From Lates calcarifer (taxonomy: Eukaryota > Chordata > Actinopteri > Centropomidae), in the NCBI RefSeq assembly GCF_001640805.2, contig NC_066837.1, positions 15,484,501 through 15,548,500 of the forward strand: a DNA stretch of 64,000 bases, read 5' to 3'. A model generated the notes under the pieces. The model was given only the letters and a program-made list of their open reading frames with translations, was not told the origin of the DNA and searched no databases. The translations under genes and the position numbers were made by a program. Positions 21,313 through 34,560 of this stretch are shown here, piece after piece (positions within the stretch are counted from its first letter, which is position 1; every line of letters starts with the position of its first letter).

Positions 21313-24300
21313 ATGGGTGAGGACGCTGAGAGCCCCAAAATCAACCACACCTTCCTGCGAGACTACGTCACTGAAGGTAGAACAGACGGTGTGTCATAGC
21401 TGGCTCTGTGGTGTCAGATAACATGCTGGTATGATTGAACGGATTCATTTCAGCTTCATGGATGCATTATCCCTGTGCTGCTCGGATAAAAGGAATGGAT
21501 GATGACATTCATCACTCCATGACTGACTGAGCACTCAGCGAGAGACACTCATTCTTGGCCCTGTTCTAAATTTTAGCTCGTCTTTTGACATTGTATTCTC
21601 CTGTGACAGATAAATGTTTGATTTATGGTTTGGACTCCAAGGAGCTGGTAGCAGAAACAATATATGGTTTTATTGAGGAAGATTCTTTGTAATGATCAAG
21701 TATTTTTTTTCTTTCATTCCCACCCCCATCCACATTCGTTATTGTTTCTTAATTCCCTGTCCCTCATTTTCTCTGTGCCTACTTAATATCCTTTGTTTTC
21801 TATTGTCTCTTTGTCTTTCTCTACCTCTTTCCATATTTCTTTTATTCTGACCATCATCCCACTTAATTGCCACCCACTTTCCTGTCTTCCTCCCAGCTGA
21901 TGTCATCTCTACAGTGGAATTTAACCAGACAGGGGACCTGCTGGCCACGGGGAGATAAAGGTGGCCGAGTGGTCATCTTCCAGAGAGAGACCGAGGTCAG
22001 TTTAATATGTAAAACTTGTAATAATCACATCAGTACTCTATCCTAATACATAGAAATGTCTATTCAGAGTTGTTTTTTTTTTCTCTATTGACCCCTGACA
22101 GTCTAAAGGGGAGTCAGAGGAGGTGGGGGACACAGGGGACTCTGGCGAGTACAATGTCTACAGCACGTTCCAGAGCCATGAGCCGGACTTTGACTACCTG
22201 AAGAGTCTGGAGATTGAAGAGAAAATCAACAAGATCAGATGGCTGCCACAGCAGAACGCGGCACATTTCCTCCTTTCCACCAATGGTGAGACATCAGTAG
22301 CATAGAGCATGTACCTCCACCAGTAGATCATCCAGATTTATTGTTCCAAGTTAGAGATGGAACACAACTAGTAGACTTGTATCAAGTTTCTGCCATATCA
22401 ACTGTGAATCTGCATGAATTCTGATAGATATGGGAAATGACACGACTGACCGTGGTGTGAATTACAACCTTCGGTACAATCCACTTCCAATCTTCAGCAT
22501 TATGCCAGCCTGGTGTCATCTTTTATTATCTAAGCGGGATAAAATAACACCAAGCCAGTCACCAGAGTCGAATTTGTGGATACAACAGGAGCACCACAGC
22601 TGCCAGTGTTAAAACCATCAGATTTCAATCTGTGCTTTAATTATCTTCCTGTCATGAATCATAGAGATCAGATCAGAAGGAAACTAGCTTAGTTTACAAA
22701 ATAGTTTGCTTTGTTAAAGTACCATTTTCAACTACACAAAAAAAGAAAAGAAAGAAAGAAGAAATCATTATCAGTCCTCTTTTCCACTGACTATTTATGT
22801 GACAGCTGTTGAAGTTGTCTATAACAATTATTGCTATCGCTCTTCGAAATAAACCGACTTCCTGATGTGAAAATCCTTCTGCCTGTCACAGATAAGACCA
22901 TTAAACTGTGGAAGGTGAGTGAGAGAGACAAGAGACCAGAGGGATACAACCTGAAAGATGAGGAGGGACGGCTCAAGGACATCTCTACCATCACCTCTCT
23001 GCAGGTGCACGCACAGGCGCAAACCGACACTCGCGCACACACAAACTCATCTGCACATGCACACTTTTATTTTGGTCAGTCTAATTTGTATCAGGTTGAT
23101 GTTCGATTGGCAGGCTCAGTGTCTGCCTTTTGTGCTCTTGCGCTCATATGATCCCCGATTGTTATGTCCCATAATTCTGTCCTTCTCTTTCCTTCCTTTC
23201 TTCTTAAATATTTTACATCTCTCTATCTAAGGTTCCGGTGCTGAAACCCACAGATCTGATGGTGGAGGTCCGTCCTAGACGAGTGTTCGCCAACGGACAT
23301 ACCTACCATGTCAACTCCATCTCAGTCAACAGTGACGGGGAGACGTACCTATCTGCCGATGACCTCCGCATTAATATGTGGCACCTGGGCATCACGGACC
23401 GCAGCTTCAGTATCCTTCACAACAATGATTATGTTTTCTTTCATCCCACACTGATTTCATTCATTTTAATTCCACCGTGCTGATAAGCAATATTCTCGGC
23501 TCTCTGTAACTATAGCTCTCCTATGAGTTTTGTTTGCAACTTCATCTCTCACTGGAGGAGGATTCTCTGATTTCACTTGGTATGAAATTCTGAGAAGTGC
23601 ACTAAATAAAAGCACAGAGTCGACTATCAGGGCTATCTTTTTCACTGTTATGGACGTATTATTGTGTGCCATCACAACTAATTCTGCAGCAGCAATGAGG
23701 AAATTATCCTTGTATAATTTTTTATGGAAAAATCAATTTGTGGAACACAAATATAGAACAAAAGAAAACGAGTGGAAGAGGTATATATTACTGAGCCTTT
23801 TCCTACAGATTTTTGTAATAATAAGTTAATAATATTTTCAGGTTGAGTTTGTATCATTTCCCAACATAAAATTAATGCTTAGTATGTTGCTTAAAGGATA
23901 ATTGCATGCATGAGCACAGAGGAAAATAACATCATTTTGTCAGTGAATCTCTATGAAAAAGTGTACTGCCTAAACAAGGGCACACTAAATTCTATGTATG
24001 TTAGTGTGTAACTTGAATACATCAATTAATGGTGTTAATGTGCACTACATGCAAGCATGCTAAGATATATGTGCATACTCACTGATGCTTGCTGAAGTAG
24101 AGTCACATGTATTATACACACATATGGCGTGCTGCTTTGAAGAAATGCCTAATCTTCAAATCCACTTTTTAGAGTTTATCAGTTCTACTATTACCACTAT
24201 TAATAGCAAAACCATACATCTAAATTCAATACCTAAAATATACATAGCACACACAATTCCACCTCTTGAAATATACATACAGTAGAAATATACTTCATCC

Positions 24301-26315
24301 TGAGTTCATCCCTGATCCATATTTCATGTGAACAGCACATGACTGTGTTTGGATTTATGTTTCGATTAGAGTGCCGTGTACCACCTCAGAGGGTCTTATT
24401 CTGCACAGCCTGTAGCATGGTGGATGCAGTGCATTTGGTGTTTTCCCATTCAAATGGAAGCTGACCTAGAAAATCATAGAGGCATCTATGGAAGAAGAGT
24501 TTAAATAATTCACTCAGCAGTACACTTTCTACTGAACCACACAGGACTACCACAAATAGAACAGAGAGAGAGGAGCAGAGCGTGCATGCATATTGGGGGT
24601 TGGGTGGGGTGCTGTTTTTGGGTTATGATTAAGAACTGAGGTGTGAGTGCGGGGAACACATCAGTAATAAAGAAATGAAACATTCATCTAAAACTGTAAA
24701 GCAACTGAAAAGGATGTTGAATGAACATAAATGATTTGTTGGTGCGCCTGCTGCCTCACTGCGCCCTTTTGTGCTTGTGATTTCTCTGTGTGCTTCCTCT
24801 AACGATGTGGACTACCGCTCTTTCTGTGTCCTAGATCACTGTGGTGTTTGTTCCTTGACTGACCCTCTTCTCAGATATCGTGGACATCAAGCCAGCCAAC
24901 ATGGAGGATCTGACGGAGGTGATAACAGCAGCAGAGTTCCACCCTCACCACTGCCACTTGTTTGTGTACAGCAGCAGCAAGGGCACCCTGCGCCTCTGTG
25001 ACATGAGAGCCTCTGCACTCTGTGACAAACACACCAAATGTGAGCAATGTTGTGGCGACTAGAGACAAGCAGTAATGATTTGCATGCTGTCTATTGGTTA
25101 ATAATTACTGGGATACACCTCTGTCTTTTGTCCAGTGTTTGAGGAACCTGAAGATCCAGGGAGCCGGTCCTTCTTCTCAGAGATCATTTCCTCTGTGTCG
25201 GACGTCAAGTTCAGTCACAGTGGACGCTATTTGCTGACCAGAGACTACCTCACCGCCAAGGTGTGGGACCTGAACATGGACAAGGGCCCCGTGGAGACAT
25301 ACCAGGTAGAATAACACACACTGCTTTTCCTTATCTGTGTTTCTGTCTTATCTTTTATTGTCACATTCTGTACTGGATGGAGGCCATTGCATCTAGTTGT
25401 ACAGTAGCATTCATGTGTCTGACTTGTTTATAGTTATATATTACTTGGCCATCATGAAGATGTATTTATATGTAATCAATAAGTCAGTTTATCAACAGAT
25501 ACAGCTTCTCAAATGTGAGGATTTGCTTATTTTCTTTTTTCGTTCAGGTCCACGAATACCTAAGGAGTAAGCTGTGTTCGCTCTATGAAAACGACTGCAT
25601 CTTTGACAAGTTTGAGTGTGTTTGGAACAGCTCAGACAGGTAAGTGGCAGTGCCAGAGAGAGAGGGAAAGGGGTGGGGGGGTGCGGTTAGAGAGAGTAAA
25701 GTATAATTAAGTACATTTGAAAGCAAAGTAGTGGCAGTGTGTTTCTGCTTACACTGATTCTCTAAATGCTCTGCCTCCACCAGTACACGACATTTAAATC
25801 AATCAAGCAGACAAGCTTTGCAGACATCAAATCAATCCCTGTGCCTTCAGTTTTGTTTACGTCTCTTTGTTTATCTCTCCTCACTCTTCCATGAACCTTG
25901 CCTCTTTCTCCCCCTGCTCATTCTCTTTCTTGACACCACCTGCATTTATTCATTTGCCCTTTTCAACATGACTTCTCATTATATCTCCTCTCCTCTCCTC
26001 TTGTCTCCTCTCCTCAGCGTGATCATGACAGGGGCGTACAACAGCTTCTTCCGGATGTTTGACAGGGAAACTGGACGAGGCGTAACCCTGGAGGCGTGGC
26101 GGGAAAGCAGCAAGCCTCGGGCTGTGCTGCGGACCCGCCGCGTCTACACTGGTGGTAAGCGTCGCCGTGGAGATGTGGGCGTCGATAGCCTGGACTTCAC
26201 AAAGAAAATCCTGCACATGGCTTGGCACCCGTCTGAGAACATCATTGCCATAGCAGCCACCAACAACCTGTACATCTTCCAGGATCGTGTCAACCCTGAG
26301 ACGCAGACGCAGTGA
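21313..26315 (+). CDS. ppp2r2c: PP2A regulatory subunit B55 gamma (PPP2R2C), with a one-base frame break
   Basis: WD40 beta-propeller subunit that targets the PP2A core enzyme to substrates in the cytoplasm. Coding exons are 21313-21376, 21897-21995, 22102-22285, 22892-23004, 23232-23409, 24875-25039, 25136-25305, 25548-25639 and 26018-26315, about 453 residues (human 447). Near-invariant B55 stretches are present: [72 protein letters not shown] and [19 protein letters not shown]...[16 protein letters not shown] and [10 protein letters not shown] favour the gamma subtype over beta or delta, and the wfs1 neighbour agrees. Exon 2 is 99 bases where the reading frame requires 98: an extra G in 21949-21952 turns [11 protein letters not shown] into a stop (21956-21958). 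All later exons are intact and in phase, so sequence error is likelier than a dead gene. Intron 5 is U12-type. Confidence 0.93.
23410..24874 (+). other. ppp2r2c: U12-type (minor spliceosome) intron of ppp2r2c
   Basis: The donor reads A/GTATCCTT, the U12 consensus. TTCCTTGAC at 24851-24859 fits the U12 branch consensus TTCCTTRAY and places the branch A about 15 bases before the AG. The intron separates the codons of RSF-N and IVDIKPANM and is 1465 bases long. Confidence 0.85.
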
Positions 26316-28870
26316 CAGGGGATGGAAATATGGGCAGCGGCAGACACAGTGCTTTTATCGAATTTGTCAAAGGAGCATAAACAGTGACTAAAATATATCT
26401 GGATGTCTTAGAGAAGGAGTGGGGAGTGGGCAGCCTTTATGAGAATATTAAGTCTAAGCCAAGCTGTTTCACATTATACTGTGATGCAACATCTGTTTGT
26501 GTTGATAAAAGATTAATGATAAAACAACAAGACTGTTAATTTATTGGATCCCCAAGGAAGGTGTATAATTACACTGGGATGAACTGATGTCTGCAGCACC
26601 CACCAGGACATGTTTTTGGTTCCACTCTACTCCCACTTTTTGAAGATGTTTGTGTAACTGCCCCACTGTGGGTGGTGGTAAAAGAGGTGCGGGGACACCT
26701 CTCCATCTGCAATGACTCAGTGCTGTTGACCACACAATGTTGCACTCCTCACTGATGTGCTCTGGTAATGTTTGACACAAAATGGGAGATGCGCATTGGG
26801 TAGCTACATAGAAGTAACAATGCTACAAAACATGAAGACTGTGGACTTCCAGTTAGTGCATCTAAATCTAAAGCATTTTTCACAATTGTGGAAGATTAGG
26901 AGTGGTGTTATTGTACAGCTCTTCACAGCAACATCCTGAATCTTTTTTTTTCTTTTCTATCGAATTACAACAGCAGCTGAACCTCTCCTTTAGAGCAGTG
27001 CTCTTGGAGATTGCACGCGTAATTGACCCATAATCTTTGCCCTATTCACTTTGCAATAATAGCACTAATGAAAACACAGTGCAGCAGTATCCCTGCTTTA
27101 AAAACATGAGCTCTTCTTCTACAGGTTACATAATGTATACACTCTTTTTACTATTAGCTGTAAATATTATGTGGGTTTTTTTTTTCTTTACTTTTTTTTT
27201 TTTTTTTGAGGCAGTACCAATTGTGGTCCCAGAGAGCTAGAAGGCAAAAGATGCATTTTGTCTGGTTCACTGCAAATGATCCTGAGATCTCATTTATAGA
27301 AATGCTGTGTGATTGCACTACTCCAGGTAAAGACTCGATGTAGGAGCTGCTTGTAGCAGTACATACATACTGTAGGTATTGCTGGCTGTAGAGCAGGAGG
27401 CAGTGGTGCACAAAACCAACACTTACTGTTTTGTTGTGTATATTAAGCCTGTGAGTCTTTGTACTTACATGGTAAATGATTGCAAATGAGGGAGACAGCG
27501 TGTTAGTGTTCCCACATATGCTCAGATTGAGGCTAAATAGTAATTAAATCTGAAATAGATTAAAGTTTCATCGCTGTTAAGTGTTATGCTAATTTAAAAT
27601 GAGCAAAATGTTCGTTTTATAATGCATAAGCACATTTTGGTGAGGATTCTTACAATCAAGAAAAAGTTGGTGTCGAAGCACATTGTTCACGAATGAGGCT
27701 GCTGATTCAGCTGATCAAAGTTTTGATGACTAAGGTTGTGTCCTGTGTGTTTGAAGGTCAGAGGTTATCACCAGTGCAATAGTTCATTATGTACATTGCT
27801 GAAATGTCTTTAACGTTGAAACAATAATGTCATGTGAATTTTATCATGTCACAGGTTCATAATGTCATTATACCATATACCTCACAGTGCCACATGCTAC
27901 TCTGGGGTGCGACACTGAAAGCCCAGGATGTACACCAAGTAAAGTGATGTCTGTGTTGGACTAAATTATGTGACGTGGTCGAGATTTGATTGTTTACAGT
28001 GAAGTGCTTTGTTTTCAAGTGACCTTGGCCCTGATGGGATAATTGTAAGTGGTCTGGATGTGTACTGTAGCTGGTGAAGTAGAAAGAACCGGTGCCGAGG
28101 TGGAAAGTGTCAAGTCCCTTTGCACTTTTTCAAAATCTGACATTTACTCTGTGTGACGGACCTACAACAGTACACTGTGTTAACCTTAAATCCTGAGAAG
28201 ACAAATGTTATCGTATCCGTTCCACTTATCTGCTTTCTCCTCACGTTCCACCTCTTTAATTTTCAAAACCACTGTTCATGAATGTTTATGTTGCAGCCTG
28301 TAGGATGGGGTGGGGGGTAGGAGGGGTTCTCTTATAGGCACCCCTAATATATTTGGGTCTTCACTGTCCATTAGTGTTGTTGAATGCAGACACAACGTTG
28401 CACTGATTGGTTTAACAAAGTGTACAACACGGCAAAATCTATGATGATCACAAACCTACAAGAAAATGATTTACATAGTGACAGGCCACCTAAAGCATTA
28501 TATAAGCTCCAGGACTCAGTCCTCCAAGGGTGAGCTGTAGTTTAGAACAAGTCAGTTGTAATCGCATCATAACCACCACCACATAGAACCAGTGAAAGGA
28601 TTTGTTTTTCAGGAGCACAGCAGCAGCAGCATGTTGCCATTACTCAATGCTACTAGCGTGTATATCTATCATACTTTAAAAAAGACAAATCTAACAATAC
28701 AAAAAACATAACTCAAATGAGATGAATGAAAGGAATGTGCATTAATAAAATAAGAGAAAATCTGACAGAAAATGTGTTGGATCCTTTTTATGTCTGTGTC
28801 TATATTTATATCATCACTAAAGTACTTTGCAGCTATGAATCTGAATAAAACCATCCACAAGGGATTTTGT
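26316..28870 (+). other. ppp2r2c: Probable ppp2r2c 3' UTR
   Basis: No exon was recognised after the ppp2r2c stop. Plus-strand AATAAA signals at about 28744 and 28844-28849 would give a 3' UTR of about 2.5 kb, plausible for a brain gene. The end is not provable from sequence. Confidence 0.45.
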
Positions 28871-30480
28871 TTTAACATCAAGCACTTTAATGAATACTAA
28901 TAGCACACTCCCATACACTCCATCACCAGATAAATAGGCACTCAAATTCACTGTATATAGCCACAACTTCACTGATTATCATTCACAGGTGCAGTACACA
29001 TATATGGGTTTTCATGTGCTGCATGTGTTAGATGTTGATCATCTGATTAGTACTTCTAATACAGCTCAGCAAAACGTTGCTGTCTGGTGAAAACCATGCC
29101 CAGGCCCATTTACAACTTTGGCACAATGCATTTTTCAGAAAAGCCAATTCTAATAACCACTTTTTAAATTGTTTATTTTGCTTAAGAAGTAGGAGAATTC
29201 CCACTGGGTTGTGATAAAAATAAAAGTAAAAAACTGTGAAATATATTTTGTCCTCTTAAATGTGAGGAAATTATCATGACATCAGGGAAATCTAAAGGCA
29301 CGTTGCAGTATGAGGCAAAACATCTCATTCTAAATATTCTCACTAGTAGCCCTATTTCTATGGAATGAACACTGTCAAATGTTTTGTTGCCATGTCTAGT
29401 TGAGATACCATAAATAAAATCTAGTAATGTGAGGACTTGTGACACCCCTCCCACTCAGTCATATTAAACTGCTGCACAGGTTGGCACAAACAGCAAGAGC
29501 CATCACTGGTCATGACATCTCTGAAGTGGTATTTTGGGGTATGAGTGCGTAATAACTGTGAAACTGAGACAGCTGCATGCACTGCCAAGTTTGTGGGCTT
29601 ACCATAAACAGCCTCACTGCAAACATAAAATACTGTATCGACGTTTCATATATTGGCTTTCCATTTGCAACTTTGTGTGCACTGTAGCTCAAAGGATAGG
29701 GAACTCTGATCACTAACTAAATATAAGATTAAGACCAGAAAATTTTAAGACCGCAATGCAAAAAAAAAAAAAAAAATCATGGCCGACAGAGCCAGAAACA
29801 GATATTCTTCACACAACCAATATGAACACCTATAAATAAACAGGTAAATGTACATTTAAAATTGTACTAATGTATACACACACAGCTATACATACATACT
29901 GGACAAATTCACTATACATGTAAGAAATTCCTTGATACAAAAGCAGCAACACATTAATCTATAAAAGATCAATTTCACTCTATTCAAAATATCCATCTTA
30001 TTTTTAAGAAATGCACAGTATCTCTAGTTTTTCAGAAATAGTCAGCACCCAAAATTTGCTTCCTTGTATATAATCTCTCCAACACTGTAAGAGGTTTTTG
30101 TCTAGTTTGTTATAAAACACCTGTGAACTTTGAAAGCTTGATTGATAATTGATAAATATTTTCTTGTTGACTTGTAGTTGAAAAAACAAACCGAATGTTG
30201 GCATCTGGCCATTCTTGAACTGCTTTAGAGGTACATGAACTGAAATAGTACAGTCTTTGTAAACTCATGCACAGGAAGTACTGTCAAAAATATTAAAACA
30301 TATCCTGGAAGATTTCACCTTGTTGAGATGTCAGTGCATAAACATGAGCTGTAGATCCATGTTAGATAAGTATGTAAACAACACTATAGGTAACATGGTA
30401 GTCACATCACAAGAAAGACTTGCTTCACTGTGCTGTGGCGATCTGCTCCTTTAAGGACGCACCTCCCCTACGTCACACTC
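28871..30480. other. Convergent intergenic region / possible wfs1 3' UTR
   Basis: AT-rich. ppp2r2c (plus) and wfs1 (minus) converge here. A minus-strand AATAAA at 29172-29177 could end wfs1, but a promoter-like island at 30.5-30.8 kb lies between it and the wfs1 stop. Poly(A) at 29759-29776. Confidence 0.35.
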
Positions 30481-30752
30481 ACACACCTTTAGCTGAATGA
30501 ATGGCGCGTTTTAAAAAAAACAACATGGCGCACTCACCGGAAACACCGTAGGAACTCCGGCGTTATCTCTAGCTCGTATGCCGGCGCGGCAGTGTGAGCG
30601 GGAAAGACGGCCAGGTGTTGCGGGTTTGTGGGGTTAACCAGCGGGCTGGATGCAAGAACGGTGAACGGTAAATAGATAAATTGTCGGACTTTTTCACGCT
30701 GCCAGGGGCTGACAGACTACATGGACAGTCGGACGGCTGGGACCTCTTACGG
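30481..30752 (+). promoter_or_regulatory. CpG-rich promoter and candidate first exon, antisense to the wfs1 3' end
   Basis: A short CpG-rich island stands out from AT-rich surroundings. It contains a CRE-like TACGTCAC (about 30469-30476), an E2F/NRF1-like GC-rich core (30560-30620) and, at its right end, an ATG (30721) opening ten codons, MDSRTAGTSY, that run into a strong donor (TTACG before GTGAGTACG). A candidate acceptor (CTTCTCAG) follows at about 30846-30853. No downstream protein exon was recognised, so a long noncoding RNA antisense to wfs1 is as likely as a protein gene. Confidence 0.4.
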
Positions 30753-30849
30753 TGAGTACGCCATATTGCTCCTTAAAACGCACCACTCATTCGGCTAGGG
30801 GTGTGACGTGTACGTAAATGCACCTTTAGGAACGCTACTGTCTTCCTTC

Positions 30850-33846
30850 TCAGCCAGTGATTTTTGCAGACAGGAACGGAGAAAAGAAAAAGTCAAATGC
30901 AAACTTCAGGGCTCTCATTGTTGTGCGTCTCCAGTCTCTCTCTATCTTCACCTGCCTGCCTCCAGTCAACACTGAAGAAACGCAGTCCAGACAGTGGATA
31001 GCCTTCAACTCGAAGGCCGGGGCTCTGGCTCCAAGGCGGCCTTCCAGCTTGGTGCTGAACTCCACCATATTACCAGGGTTCAGATTTAGCAGAACCTGTT
31101 TGAACTCATTACTAGCCATTAAGATTATATCCCTGGCTGGGTCCTCCGCCACCAGGCTTCCATCTCTTATCATTCCTACTGTCACCTCAAATCGGTAGCT
31201 GTCAAAGCGCTTTACATGGCAGGTGTGTTTGGCCAGAGCCTTGATCTGACACAACTCTTCCTCCTCTTGCATTCGGAGCAGCATGGGCAGTAAAACAGTA
31301 GCTGACGCAGAACTGGCTGCCAAATCTGCGGCTGTAAGGTTTGCTGCCGTTGCATTTTTTGGCTCGCATTTGGGATAGGTCTCTCCGTACAGGCAGCGCA
31401 GCCAGTCTCCCATGAACACTGGCAACATGTTAATGACAGCCTGCGCCCCATTCTCTGTCTCAGCCACACGGACATGCTTGAAACGCCCGGCCCAAGTGAT
31501 TCTGTGTCCATGAAGGTGGCTACAGAAGATCTGCGTCTGGGCCATGCCTTTAGTTTCCCAGGCAGGAGGCCCGCATGCCTGACTGTACTGGTTCCAGGTC
31601 AGTGTGGAGTTGTACACTTTCTGCCCCTCTGCATGGTACACATAGACAGAGAAGAACAAGATCACCATGGAGATGCAGAGTAAGATGAGTTTGACTGGGC
31701 CGCGGTGGGTCAGCGAGCGGAAGACATCGAGAATAGACATGCTGAACCGTGTCCAGAGTCGCAGGGTGACAGGGATCGCACACACGACCAGGGTCACGAT
31801 CATCTTCGTCAGTTCCAGCTCGAGGAACCACTTGAATAGTTGAATGAAGAGCATGATGGCCAGGCCAAAAGCCAGAACAGGAAGCGCAAACAGGAAGAGA
31901 AAGTAGGCCACGCAGGTGCGGATTAGACCCACAGCAGAGGAACTCTGGAGGAGCACTACGGAGAACTCACACCACATAAAGCACACAAGGTATGGAACCA
32001 GGAAGCAGTATGTCCCCCGGAAACCACGCATCCTTGCCATGCTGAGGGTGAAAACAGACAGAAGGAAGAGATTCAGACATATGCTGGGGTAGATTTTAAA
32101 GCCCACCCACACAGTCTAGTGTGTTAAGTGGTATTAACCAAACACATCTTGCAGACCAGATGCTTCCTCTCACCTGAAGAACAGGTAGAACAGGTAAACA
32201 TAAAGCAGGCAGGGGAGACTGAGCTTCAGCACCACAGACTCCCCTAGTGGCACTGTGGTGAAGGTGCGTCCCAGAAAACGAAGCGCTGTCATGTTCTCTG
32301 GCAGGAACTGGGTCAGGCAACACAGAGATGATGCTACCTGAATTGGAAAAAAAGGATGTACATAACTAGTTTTTTTTTTTCTAATTCCTAAGGGAACTCT
32401 TCTATTCCAAATTAAAGTCTGTAAGATTAAAAACCATTAAATTTATCACATTTCTGCATGTTATAGCCCACCAAATAAAGCTCAAGTATATGTTAATTTC
32501 TTGGCAAACATTTTAGAAAGCCTCTGCCTTCTCCATCTTCCACAGTTACTGATGCCATTTCAATTCAGTATGCTATGAAAATACTTGCATGTATGCAAGC
32601 GTGGATCACATAATGTGTTTAAGAAAACTTCAACGCCCAAACTTTAGATGTTGGAGTTTCCTTAAACACACCAAGGAATACAGAATATTTTTGATACGTT
32701 ACAAATGGCAACCTGATTTGATAACAGAACTGAAATGAATGAATACCACTGGCTTCTGTTGTTAATAATGTTAGATAATGATTTCATAGACTACGACATG
32801 CACAACTACTCTGAGTTATGTCAGTGTTGTGTGCCCCCCCTGACCTCTATGACCATTGCTCGGCGTGCATACGTCGCAGCGGTGGGGCTGAGGCTCTTGT
32901 AGCTGACAGCAGTGAAGAAGATGGCCACAGTAGAGAGTTCAGAACAGGGGATCCAGCCTTTGTCAGCTACAGGGAAGGAGAAAATGACAAAGAAGACTGA
33001 GACGATAAAATAGAGGTACGGCTCCAGGTTGTTCCAGCCAAAGTTGGTCTCTGCCTGCTCCACATCTAACCCAGGTTCAAAACGGGTCAGCAAACACGTC
33101 AGGGCGCTGAAGTTCTCCCACGTCTGGGGCAAAAAAGGGGAATGAAAAGATAAATAAATACTGTATCTTTTCATCATTTTAACGCTGCACTGAAAAGCAA
33201 TGGGCTCGAGAGAAATTTGGTTTTAAAGTTTGAGGAAAAGCAGCATTGTCCATTACACTCACTCACCTTGCTGCTCTTAAAAACACGCAACGTGCAGATG
33301 ATCATAGAGATGAAGGAGAGGTAGAACACGAGCAGGGGGATGACAAAAGCAAACAAGTCAACTGTCAGGCTGCTGATGATGAAGAAGAAGATAAGCGCGT
33401 TGACGTGCTGTGTGGGGATGATTGTGCTCAGCCACTGGACCCCGGCCCGCGATGCCCAGTCGACCAGGTGCTCCTTCATTTCTACAATGGCATGAAACGG
33501 GTACTGCAGTATCTGAAGTGAGGAGAGACAGATATGAAGAGAGGTGGGAAAAACTAAGGAAACTGAATTATGAATGGAATGATTTAACAGGAAAAACATC
33601 CGCAAGAATAGATATTCCAAAGATATTTAATGAAGGATAATTCAAGGAATATACAGAAACAGAATGAATTGTAATACTAGATATTATTAAGATACCATTA
33701 AGCGTGATTTCATGTCCATGGCTTTTTTTATGGCCCCAGTCTGCTTGGTGTCGAGCATCATCCCACTTGGGCCCAAAACCCCAAGAACTTTTGTGGGACT
33801 TCTTGCATCCTGATGGGACCACCTCAGTCTTGTGCTTCACAACACG

Positions 33847-33921
<75 letters not shown>

Positions 33922-34515
33922 TATGAATAGCTTTAATGAAGTATAAAATGATATGTGTGTCCTCATGATGTCTGTTTCTATTTTACCTTGTCACCACTAT
34001 AGAGAAGTGTAGGGCTCTCAGTCTTGGCTGTGACCTGGCTGCCATTTGGGGGTGTGGGGGGGACAATACCTTGTGCATACTTTTTTGTCATCTCAACAAA
34101 GTCATCCAAGTCCACCAACTGTTTGGCTGAGAGGAGACAATGCAGGGGATTGTACAAGAGTATAAACTATTATATTCTTTCTGTCTCTCCCTGTCTGGAT
34201 ACTCACCCTCATTGCTGACCATGCTTTCCAACACTTTCTGAGTCTGGCCTGAGGTTGGTCCAGGAATGCTGCTTGCAGTGCCACCTATTGGTGAGGAATG
34301 ACCACAGCACCGGTGAGTTACAAACCCTGCACTGCATGCCTGCATGTAATGTGATATTCTTCACCATGGCAGCTGCAAACACTGAAATCACAAAGGGGAA
34401 TATATGATATTTAAAAGCAATGATGGCTATATTATGACATCGTGCTACAGCGTTCTGGGCAGTCTGTAGGATACCAGGCAAGATTGTTGTCACAATACAG
34501 ATATGGTGTTGATGG

Positions 34516-34560
<45 letters not shown>

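Noticed and set aside
33703..33836. Exon-like minus-strand segment in a wfs1 intron ([17 protein letters not shown])
   Set aside because: Has an open frame and a GTATCT donor, but the donor is phase 1 while the next wfs1 exon begins in phase 0, the upstream side is a CA microsatellite, and human wolframin has no such segment.
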